Part shown: positions 46,033-52,891 of the stretch, one piece after another | Layout: every line of letters begins with the position of its first letter | How positions within the stretch are numbered: the first letter of the stretch is position 1 | NCBI RefSeq assembly: GCF_014642915.1 | Contig: NZ_BMJE01000009.1 | Coordinates: forward strand, 1 to 64,000 | From: Flavobacterium suaedae | Lineage (GTDB): Bacteria; Bacteroidota; Bacteroidia; Flavobacteriales; Flavobacteriaceae | DNA: 64,000 nucleotides | Reading direction: 5' to 3' | Translations under genes and position numbers: made by a program | The notes under the pieces: generated by a model | Seen by the model: the letters and a program-made list of their open reading frames with translations, nothing else | Database searches by the model: none | Told to the model about the DNA's origin: nothing

Positions 46033-46560
46033 ATGAAATTTTTTATTTTTCACATATTAATCATTTCATCAAATTCTACATTTTCTCAAAATAAAGATGA
46101 TGATCAGATATTAGTTAAAGAAATTTTAAATAAAATATGCTTAGTAGAAAATAATGGAGTTTTTATATCTCAAAAAGCTGATAATGAATATTTTTTAGAT
46201 ATTTATAAAGAAAATTTAAACGATAGTGTTTTACTTAAATCGTTTAAAAAAACTGATACAGTTACTTATATAAATAGAGAAGTTGTAAGAGAAATTTTCA
46301 CACCTGCAAATTTTGAATATGTAAAAAAACAAACGGGAAAATATACTTGGAATAAAGATAAAATTAAACTACCTCCTAACTGTAATATCAGTTTTGAAGG
46401 AAAATATAAGAACAGATTATTTATTTCTAAACCTGTTTATACAAAAAATGATTATGCTCTTGTTTATTATACATACAAGAATATGATAGTACTATTGATT
46501 TTCAAAAGAGAAGGTGAAGAATGGTTAGAGTTAGAGTTTATTCCAATAGGAATGGTATAG
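46033..46560 (+). CDS. Small secreted protein, member of a three-gene paralogue group
   Basis: A 175-residue protein with signal peptide (residues 1-19, ending TFSQ). It ends with FISKPVYTKNDYALVYYTYK...LIFKREGEEWLELEFIP, which parallels the ends of the 173- and 174-residue lipoproteins downstream (SISRPLYSPDGKYAVVVIN... FKKEKGKWKLYLEYVP). So the three are distant relatives. It lacks a lipobox, in contrast to those two. The closing pattern, a beta-strand rich S-x-P-x-[FY] motif followed by a G-x-W motif, is common on small secreted Flavobacterial proteins of unknown role. It is 29 bases after the small lipoprotein gene. Confidence 0.55.
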   Translation: MKFFIFHILIISSNSTFSQNKDDDQILVKEILNKICLVENNGVFISQKADNEYFLDIYKENLNDSVLLKSFKKTDTVTYINREVVREIFTPANFEYVKKQTGKYTWNKDKIKLPPNCNISFEGKYKNRLFISKPVYTKNDYALVYYTYKNMIVLLIFKREGEEWLELEFIPIGMV

Positions 46561-46607
46561 GCTATATACTAATACTTTTTTACTAGATAAAAATATTGAG
46601 AATAAAT

Positions 46608-46635
46608 AAAAAGTCACTCCATCAAGTGGCTTTTT
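46608..46635 (+). terminator. Terminator T2 of the GCCACTC family
   Basis: Stem AAGTCACT/AGTGGCTT with one T-G pair, loop CCATCA, A-run before and T-run after. It closes the transcript of the 46033 gene. Confidence 0.85.
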
Positions 46636-46664
46636 ATTGTTTTTAAATACGAACTAAAAATATT
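46636..46664 (+). repeat. Cassette leader S2
   Basis: 29 bases (attgtttttaaatacgaact...) that match S3 at 47221-47249 at most positions and directly precede an ATG. Confidence 0.6.
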
Positions 46665-47186
46665 ATGCGATTTACTTTACTACTAATATCATTCATTTGT
46701 TTACAAAGTTGTTGTCCTACAAGAGGCTTGAAAAGAAATAGTGATTATATAATAACTGAAATGGCTTTAGATAATTATTTTGAAAGAGACCAATATCGTT
46801 TATTAAAGAACCCTGATCAATCATCTGTTGATTGCTATTATGGAGGCTTCAATGCCGGAGATGTATTGTTGGACTATCGATTTACTTATAAAGGTACAGG
46901 TAGAGAAGAATGGAAAAAAGATGCGTTTACAGAAGGAGATATAAAAAATAAAATCGTAATTATTGATAACTTTAAAGAAGTACCAATAGTAAGAAATGCA
47001 AAAGAAGCAAAAGAGTATATGTCAATATCCAGACCTCTTTATTCCCCTGATGGTAAATATGCTGTTGTGGTGATTAACTCTTTTTATAATACAATAGGTG
47101 GTTCAGCTACAGGCTATGGGTATGTTTTCAAAAAAGAAAAAGGCAAATGGAAACTATATCTGGAATATGTACCATATGTTTCTTAG
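46665..47186 (+). CDS. Small lipoprotein, paralogue A
   Basis: A 173-residue lipoprotein (lipobox LQSC, then CPTRGLKRNSDY). It shares with the next gene the segments DVLLDYRFTYKGTGREEWKK (near residue 64), AKEYMSISRP, and the C-terminal KEKGKWKLYLEYVPYVS. No catalytic motif is evident. The two copies and their shared terminators show recent duplication. No known family. Confidence 0.6.
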   Translation: MRFTLLLISFICLQSCCPTRGLKRNSDYIITEMALDNYFERDQYRLLKNPDQSSVDCYYGGFNAGDVLLDYRFTYKGTGREEWKKDAFTEGDIKNKIVIIDNFKEVPIVRNAKEAKEYMSISRPLYSPDGKYAVVVINSFYNTIGGSATGYGYVFKKEKGKWKLYLEYVPYVS

Positions 47187-47190
47187 CAAT

Positions 47191-47220
47191 AAAAAAGCCA
47201 CTCATTTGAGAGGCTTTTTT
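47191..47220 (+). terminator. Terminator T3 of the GCCACTC family
   Basis: Stem AAAAAAGCCACTC/GAGAGGCTTTTTT with one A/A mismatch, loop ATTT, A-run before and T-run after. It ends the paralogue A cassette. Confidence 0.85.
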
Positions 47221-47249
47221 ATTATTTTTAAATTCTGACTAAAGAAATT
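47221..47249 (+). repeat. Cassette leader S3
   Basis: 29 bases (attatttttaaattctgact...), nearly matching S2 and closely followed by the ATG of paralogue B. Confidence 0.6.
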
Positions 47250-47774
47250 ATGAGAACTATTTTAATATTAGTATCATTAATGTGTTTACAAAGCTGTTGT
47301 TCTGTAAAACGAGGCTTAAAAGAAAATAGTGATTATAAGCTAATCACGATAGCATTAGAAAAATATTTTAAAAGAGAACAATATTGTATATTGAAAAAGC
47401 CTGATAACTCTATGACTGATTATTACTATGGAGGTTTTACAGCAAAAGATGTATTGTTAGATTATCGATTTACTTATAAAGGTACAGGTAGAGAAGAATG
47501 GAAAAAAGAAGCTTTTTTGGAAGGTGATATAAAAGATAAAGTTTTAATTATAGATGATTTTAGCAAAATACCTAAAGTAAATAGCGATAAGGAAGCAAAA
47601 GAATACATGTCAATATCAAGACCTATGTACTCTCAAGATGGAATATATGCAGTTATAGTAATCAATTCTTTTTTTAATATAGAACTTAGTCCGGTTACAG
47701 GTTATGGCTTTGTTTTTAAAAAAGAAAAAGGCAAATGGAAACTATATCTGGAATATGTACCATATGTTTCTTAG
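47250..47774 (+). CDS. Small lipoprotein, paralogue B
   Basis: A 174-residue lipoprotein (lipobox LQSC, then CSVKRGLKENSDYKL), the sister of paralogue A. Identical runs include LDYRFTYKGTGREEWKK and the last 15 residues. Differences are spread along the rest, so this is not a sequencing duplicate but a diverged tandem copy. Its last bases (KWKLYLEYVPYVS) are also identical at the DNA level to copy A over about 45 bases. A role as immunity partner is possible but not shown. Confidence 0.6.
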   Translation: MRTILILVSLMCLQSCCSVKRGLKENSDYKLITIALEKYFKREQYCILKKPDNSMTDYYYGGFTAKDVLLDYRFTYKGTGREEWKKEAFLEGDIKDKVLIIDDFSKIPKVNSDKEAKEYMSISRPMYSQDGIYAVIVINSFFNIELSPVTGYGFVFKKEKGKWKLYLEYVPYVS

Positions 47775-47778
47775 CAAG

Positions 47779-47808
47779 AAAAAAGCCACTCAAATTAGTG
47801 GCTTTTTT
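47779..47808 (+). terminator. Terminator T4 of the GCCACTC family
   Basis: Stem AAAAAAGCCACT/AGTGGCTTTTTT, loop CAAATT. It ends the paralogue B cassette. Confidence 0.88.
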
Positions 47809-47842
47809 GTTATTTTTAAAACCTGACTAAAAAATATTATTA
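47809..47842 (+). repeat. Cassette leader S4
   Basis: 34 bases (gttatttttaaaacctgact...) resembling S2 and S3 with a five-base insertion before the ATG. Confidence 0.5.
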
Positions 47843-48469
47843 ATGAAAAATTACTTAGCACTAATAATTCTAATTATAATACCTTCTTCATATTGCATAG
47901 CTCAGAATAGTAAAAATATTTTGCTTGAACGAGATCATGAGCAAATAATTGAAAGGTTAGAACTTATGAATTATCTTAATGATATTACAATGAAATTGAA
48001 GGCTACTTTAAAAAAAGACAACTCATCATTTAATTTTCCACACTATTATAGAGATAGCATTGTAGGGAATAATCCGATTTCAGTTTTAGATATTTCTTCT
48101 TATCTTGATTATAAAGAAAATGAAATTCCAGTTAGTATAAAAGGCTTCATAAATAGAGTTTACGAAAAGAATGCCTTCACTTTATTTAATATTATAAGGG
48201 GATATGGTTATCCGTCAACTTCAAGACTTAATAAGTTTGAAAAAATAGACCCATATAGAGCAACGTTTATAATAACTATGGCTTCGGATAAATGGAAGCA
48301 GATTTTATACCCTATCATCGAAGAACAAAATAGAGTGGGAAATATAACAGAGTTAGAATATACTTTTTGTAAAGTTGCTTTTAAAAACGGTATACTAAAT
48401 GAAAAAGAATCTATAGCGACAGATAAGGTTTTAAATGCTCATGGCTATAGGGGCGTTAAAGTTGATTAA
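47843..48469 (+). CDS. Secreted protein of unknown family, last gene of the array
   Basis: A 208-residue protein with signal peptide (residues 1-20, ending SYCIAQ). The mature part is helical and basic; the segment FNIIRGYGYPSTSRL, then FIITMASDKWKQILYPIIEEQNRVG and YTFCKVAFKNG, follows the overall spacing of DUF6624-type proteins, but I do not claim that family with confidence. It has the same leader (S4) as the two paralogues, yet its product is unrelated to them. Only 25 bases separate its stop from the FUSC gene end on the other strand. Confidence 0.5.
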   Translation: MKNYLALIILIIIPSSYCIAQNSKNILLERDHEQIIERLELMNYLNDITMKLKATLKKDNSSFNFPHYYRDSIVGNNPISVLDISSYLDYKENEIPVSIKGFINRVYEKNAFTLFNIIRGYGYPSTSRLNKFEKIDPYRATFIITMASDKWKQILYPIIEEQNRVGNITELEYTFCKVAFKNGILNEKESIATDKVLNAHGYRGVKVD

Positions 48470-48494
48470 GATTTTGCGTGATAAATTTATTTCT

Positions 48495-50726
48495 TTATTT
48501 AACGACTTCGAGTTGCTTGGCAGATTTTACAATGTTTTCGGATATATTATTTAGCCATACCAATTGCTCGATTATTAATTGGGCTTCCTGCATTTTAGTC
48601 CGGAAGTTTTCTTCATCAACTAAATAGTTTTCTTGTAATTCTTTTGCTCTTATTTCTTTAAGTTCTGTAAATCGGGCTTTAAGTTCTTCTTTCTCTTCAG
48701 GGCTAATTTCTGTACTATCTGTATTTTCAAGCAGGTTAACCGCTAGCTCAAGGTTTCTTATAACGGCTTGCACTACTACATTAAAAGCTTTTGATGCTTT
48801 AGTAGTTTTATGCGACTGTGTATAAGTTCCTAAAGAAGCTAAAGAGGAAAGCAACGTGTGGTTAAGTACAGCAAGTTTGTATATCTGTGGTTGCTGTTTT
48901 TGTTTTCCTTTCGGCTCCTGCATCATTCGCTGGTAAGAGGCGGTAAGGTTACCCAGTTCTATAAAAGCATTTTTACGAGCTACTCTGTAGGATGTTGGTA
49001 CAATACCTTTTTTATTATACAAGTCGGTAATCTCTTTTAAAAACGCTACATTAGCTTCAATAGATTTTTTTAGGAATACCCGTATTTGTATAAACTCCCA
49101 AGATGGGAAAAAGAAATGGTTTGCCCCAAAAGCTAAAGCAGCACCTATTGCAGTATCCAGCAGCCTGTATTTTATTACATGGATTATATCAGGGTTTAGC
49201 ATACTGTATATAAATACCACAAATATGGTTACAAATGTGGCACCTATACGGTAGTTAATAGCTGTAAAGGTAAACCCCAGGAGCATTAAAATTATTGCCA
49301 GTACAGCTATTACTATTGGCTGATGCAAAACTGCCAGCACTCCAAACGCAATAACACAACCTGTTGCAGTACCTACTATACGCTGGTAAGAACGTTGTTT
49401 AGTGAGTCCGTAGCCGGGACGCATAATTACTATTACAGTAAGTAAAATCCAGTATACATTTTGTAGGGTAAAAATGTTACCTATTATAAAACCGAGCGCT
49501 ATAGTTACAGTAAGCCTTAGCGATAGCCTGAAAATAGTAGAAGATAAACTAAGGTTTTCTTTTAGTATATGGAAGGGGTAATACTCAGGAGTAAGGAATT
49601 TCTCTACATCCCTGTCACGCCCCTGCATGTCTTTAAAACTCATATTTGTAGTAAAGGCACGCTCAATTACTTTTACTTTTTCGGTTTGTTTTTCAGCATA
49701 ATGCAACATGTTTCTAAGTATAGAAATAGTTTCTGCTGCATTTTTATTATCTACAGTTTCTTCATACTCTTTAACAGCCTTTGCAAAAGCCTCTAAATCT
49801 TGTAATAACTTGTGTTTAGAAGTATATTTCTTCTTCTTGTTTAAACTCTTTGCTATCTTTTTTAAAGTAGAAGACAGGTTGTAAACTAAGGTTTGATAGT
49901 TAGCCAGTACTTTGGGGTGATCACTAAACTTTTCCTGTAAAGTATTATGGTCAAACGATGTTGAAAGTGCAAGTTCTAATACCTCTACCAGAGAGATAAA
50001 CACCAAGAGCATTTTGCGGTTTTTGTTAGAGTTCCCCGCGTTAGACCTGTTTCTTAGTAATACTTCTCTCAGGTTCTCGTGTTTGGTATTTAGTTCTACC
50101 TGTAGGTATAGCTGTTTTTCAATAATTTTTTCTCTGTTGGCATCAATATCCCATAAATGCCCTCGTTGTTTAAGGTATTTACCGGTTAGTTTCAGGCAGT
50201 CTGCCATTTCCAGTTCGGTGTAACGATAAGGACGCAGGTAATTAAAAATAACGGAAACGAGAGTGTAAAATAAACCTCCGCCAAGTATTAGCCCGCAATA
50301 TTGCAGTATATTATCGCTTGTTTGTACATGCCCTGTAGAAAGTGCTATTGCCAACAGTCCTGAGAATGATACCATAGTAGCCCTTTGCCCGTATACAGAA
50401 ATCATGGAAAGGAAAAATACCATGAGTAACACTATAGGGTAAAATACAAACGGGTAGACTGTCGCGGTTGTTGCGTGTAGTATGTTTATTATAAGAGTGC
50501 AGGTGGTTACTATGCAGGTAGCTGCCAGCAAACCTTTTGCTCGGTGTTTCAGGCTACTGGGTATATCAGCAGGGTAGGTAAGTACAGCACCAATAGCTAT
50601 AGCAAACCCTGTTCGGAATAAATCAAATTGTGCCAGAATAATAACAGGCAGCACTGCTGCAAGTGTCACAGTAAACGCTTTGTTAAAGTTAGTGCTGTCA
50701 GTAAACTGTTTTATTCTTTCTATCAT
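48495..50726 (-). CDS. FUSC family (YccS/YhfK-type) membrane exporter
   Basis: I place the start at 50726 (MIERIKQFTDSTNF), giving 743 residues, which puts the -7 element (50746-50753) 19 bases upstream; the frame runs 21 codons further upstream. Two membrane bundles are seen, about residues 20-170 and 400-530, each with several hydrophobic helices, plus two long helical cytosolic regions between and after. The motif FSGLLAIALSTGH and the VYWILLTVIVIMRPGYGLTKQRSYQRIVGT block are the FUSC hallmark. The family includes aromatic acid exporters (AaeB), but the substrate is unknown here. Confidence 0.9.
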   Translation of the reverse strand: MIERIKQFTDSTNFNKAFTVTLAAVLPVIILAQFDLFRTGFAIAIGAVLTYPADIPSSLKHRAKGLLAATCIVTTCTLIINILHATTATVYPFVFYPIVLLMVFFLSMISVYGQRATMVSFSGLLAIALSTGHVQTSDNILQYCGLILGGGLFYTLVSVIFNYLRPYRYTELEMADCLKLTGKYLKQRGHLWDIDANREKIIEKQLYLQVELNTKHENLREVLLRNRSNAGNSNKNRKMLLVFISLVEVLELALSTSFDHNTLQEKFSDHPKVLANYQTLVYNLSSTLKKIAKSLNKKKKYTSKHKLLQDLEAFAKAVKEYEETVDNKNAAETISILRNMLHYAEKQTEKVKVIERAFTTNMSFKDMQGRDRDVEKFLTPEYYPFHILKENLSLSSTIFRLSLRLTVTIALGFIIGNIFTLQNVYWILLTVIVIMRPGYGLTKQRSYQRIVGTATGCVIAFGVLAVLHQPIVIAVLAIILMLLGFTFTAINYRIGATFVTIFVVFIYSMLNPDIIHVIKYRLLDTAIGAALAFGANHFFFPSWEFIQIRVFLKKSIEANVAFLKEITDLYNKKGIVPTSYRVARKNAFIELGNLTASYQRMMQEPKGKQKQQPQIYKLAVLNHTLLSSLASLGTYTQSHKTTKASKAFNVVVQAVIRNLELAVNLLENTDSTEISPEEKEELKARFTELKEIRAKELQENYLVDEENFRTKMQEAQLIIEQLVWLNNISENIVKSAKQLEVVK

Positions 50727-50745
50727 TCCATGTCTAATTCTTTTA

Positions 50746-50753
50746 CAAAGGTA
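50746..50753 (-). promoter_or_regulatory. -7 promoter element of the FUSC gene
   Basis: CAAAGGTA on plus, TACCTTTG on minus, an exact match 19 bases before 50726, which supports that start. Confidence 0.5.
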
Positions 50754-50851
50754 GCAAATGAGGATGCCTTTATTTATACTACAAGGCAATTCTCACAAAA
50801 ATTTAGCATTTAATGCATGGAATGATAAAATGCTAATTATATTTAATTTAT

Positions 50852-50859
50852 TAATTTTG
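50852..50859 (+). promoter_or_regulatory. -7 promoter element TAATTTTG of def
   Basis: Exact TAnnTTTG match, 62 bases before the ATG at 50922, leaving a leader of about 55 bases. Confidence 0.45.
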
Positions 50860-50921
50860 CGCACGCCTGAGTAAGCAGCTTTAATAAGTTGCAGTAGCAG
50901 CAATAATTTAAAAGAGAAAGA

Positions 50922-51509
50922 ATGATATTACCGATTGTAGGATATGGAGATCCTGTTTTAAGAAAAAAAGGAGCGGATATAAGTAAAGATGACCCTAAGC
51001 TTAAGGAGATTGTTGAAAACATGTTTGATACCATGTACAATGCCTATGGGGTAGGGCTGGCAGCACCACAGGTTGGTCTTTCTCTACGTCTTTTTGTTGT
51101 AGATACGACACCTTTTAGTGAAGATGAAGATTTATCTAAAGATGAGCAGGAACAGCTTAATGGTTTTAAAAAAGCCTTTATAAACCCAACCATAGTTAAA
51201 GAAGAGGGAGACGAGTGGGCTTTTAATGAAGGCTGCCTTAGTATACCTGATGTACGTGAGGATGTTTTCCGTAAGGAGAAAATTACAATAGAATATTATG
51301 ATGAGGACTTTAATAAGCATACTGATGTGTATGACGGATTAGTTGCCAGAGTAATACAGCATGAGTATGACCATATTGAAGGTATACTGTTTACAGATAA
51401 AATATCGTCACTAAAGAAACGTTTGATAAAAAAGAAACTTCAAAATATAATGGAAGGTAAAGTTAATGCTGATTATAAGATGAAATTTGTTGCCAAAAAA
51501 GGCAGATAA
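50922..51509 (+). CDS. def: Peptide deformylase
   Basis: A 195-residue metalloenzyme that removes the formyl group from nascent proteins. The three signature motifs are present: GVGLAAPQVG near residue 44, EGCLSIP near 104, and the metal site QHEYDHIEG (HExxH) near 146. The sequence is of normal length; the C-terminal tail is basic. It is followed 55 bases later by the DUF5606 gene. Confidence 0.96.
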   Translation: MILPIVGYGDPVLRKKGADISKDDPKLKEIVENMFDTMYNAYGVGLAAPQVGLSLRLFVVDTTPFSEDEDLSKDEQEQLNGFKKAFINPTIVKEEGDEWAFNEGCLSIPDVREDVFRKEKITIEYYDEDFNKHTDVYDGLVARVIQHEYDHIEGILFTDKISSLKKRLIKKKLQNIMEGKVNADYKMKFVAKKGR

Positions 51510-51564
51510 TTTTTGTTTTTAAAATCAAACATTAGATATTTGTGACCTTTCAAAAAAATGATAT

Positions 51565-52020
51565 ATGAACATAGATAAAATATTAGCAATATCGGGTAAA
51601 CCGGGATTATATGAATTAAAAATGCAAACGCGTACAGGGTTTGTAGCAGAGTCTTTAATTGACGGAAAGAAAGTAACTGTAGGTCTTAGAAACAACGTAA
51701 GCCTTCTTTCAGAAATCTCAGTATATACTTATGATGGTGAAAAGCGCCTTGCAGAAGTATTTGAAGCTATTGCAGAAAAAGAAGACTACGGTAAATCAAT
51801 TTCTCATAAAGAAAGTAACGATACACTTGTAGACTACTTCCGTGAAGCATTACCTGACTTTGATGAAGACAGAGTTTATCCTTCTGACATTAAGAAAATC
51901 ATAAGCTGGTATAATATGTTAGAAGCTAAAGGTTTAATAGTTAAGAGTGAGGCTGAAACTGAAGAAACTAAAGAAGAGGAAGCTGCAACGGAAGAAAAAG
52001 AAACTAAAACCGAAGAATAA
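51565..52020 (+). CDS. DUF5606 protein with acidic tail
   Basis: A 151-residue protein whose first ~125 residues fit DUF5606: MNIDKILAISGKPGLYELKM, followed by LRNNVSLLSEISVYTYDGEKRL and YPSDIKKIISWYNML. The last ~25 residues are Glu/Thr/Lys-rich and probably disordered. The family is nearly limited to Bacteroidota and has no assigned function. It often lies near def and mazG, as it does here, so it may be cotranscribed with def. A terminator follows. Confidence 0.9.
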   Translation: MNIDKILAISGKPGLYELKMQTRTGFVAESLIDGKKVTVGLRNNVSLLSEISVYTYDGEKRLAEVFEAIAEKEDYGKSISHKESNDTLVDYFREALPDFDEDRVYPSDIKKIISWYNMLEAKGLIVKSEAETEETKEEEAATEEKETKTEE

Positions 52021-52047
52021 AAAGATAATAACTTATTATTAATAATT

Positions 52048-52087
52048 ATCCTGCTGTTGTATTAAGATAGCAGGATTTTTTATTTTT
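52048..52087 (+). terminator. Intrinsic terminator after the DUF5606 gene
   Basis: Stem ATCCTGCT/AGCAGGAT with a 13-base loop, then TTTTTATTTTT. Confidence 0.7.
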
Positions 52088-52109
52088 ACACGAAACCAAA
52101 TACACTACT

Positions 52110-52883
52110 ATGAACACAAGACAGCAACAACTGGACGCTTTTAACCGACTTTTGGATATAATGGACGACCTTAGGGAAAAATGCCCCTGGGACAAAAAGC
52201 AAACGTTGCAAAGTCTTCGCCATCTTACTATTGAAGAAACCTACGAACTGGGTGATGCTATACTGGATGATAATCTTGAAGAGGTAAGGAAAGAGTTAGG
52301 TGACTTATTACTGCATATAGTATTTTATGCTAAAATAGGCAGTGAAACCAATGATTTTGATATTGCAGATGTAGCAAATGGTATTTGCGAGAAATTAATA
52401 CACCGCCACCCACATATATATGGTGATGTTGAGGTAAAGGATGAAGAGGAAGTAAAACAAAACTGGGAGAAACTTAAACTTAAAGAGGGGAAAAAATCAG
52501 TGCTGGAGGGAGTGCCAAAAAGTTTACCTGCATTGGTAAAAGCCAGCCGTATACAGGATAAAGCAAAAGGTGTAGGGTTTGACTGGGAAGAACCGCAGCA
52601 AGTTTGGGAAAAGGTAGAGGAAGAACTGGGAGAACTCCAGGAGGAGGTTGCTAATGGCGATAGTAATGCAATAGAAGCCGAATTTGGGGATGTATTGTTC
52701 TCCATGATAAACTATGCCCGATTCTTAAAAATAAACCCTGAGGACGCTTTAGAGCGTACTAATAAAAAGTTTATTAAGCGTTTCCAGTATTTAGAAAGTA
52801 AAGCGGGTGAACTTAACAAACCATTATCGGAAATGACACTTGCCGAAATGGATTTTTTTTGGAACGAAGCCAAAAAACTGTAA
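52110..52883 (+). CDS. mazG: Nucleoside triphosphate pyrophosphohydrolase MazG
   Basis: A 257-residue protein with two MazG domains. The first carries EETYELGDAILDDNLEEVRKELGDLLLH near residues 40-67 (the ExxE...ExxD metal motif). The second carries EEELGELQEEV and EAEFGDVLFSMINYAR near residues 170-205. It hydrolyses NTPs to NMP plus PPi, which can remove damaged nucleotides or lower ppGpp-like signals. Length and both domains match E. coli MazG. The gene ends 8 bases before the convergent MORN-repeat gene. Confidence 0.95.
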   Translation: MNTRQQQLDAFNRLLDIMDDLREKCPWDKKQTLQSLRHLTIEETYELGDAILDDNLEEVRKELGDLLLHIVFYAKIGSETNDFDIADVANGICEKLIHRHPHIYGDVEVKDEEEVKQNWEKLKLKEGKKSVLEGVPKSLPALVKASRIQDKAKGVGFDWEEPQQVWEKVEEELGELQEEVANGDSNAIEAEFGDVLFSMINYARFLKINPEDALERTNKKFIKRFQYLESKAGELNKPLSEMTLAEMDFFWNEAKKL

Positions 52884-52891
52884 CCAAAAAG

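Noticed and set aside
43926..47808. CRISPR-like repeat array from the four repeated hairpins
   Set aside because: The copies are 580-2680 bases apart, each follows a gene and has a T-run, so they are terminators, not repeats with spacers.
44050..48469. Genomic island or prophage
   Set aside because: No integrase, transposase, att-like direct repeats or tRNA were seen at either end; duplication within the chromosome explains it better.
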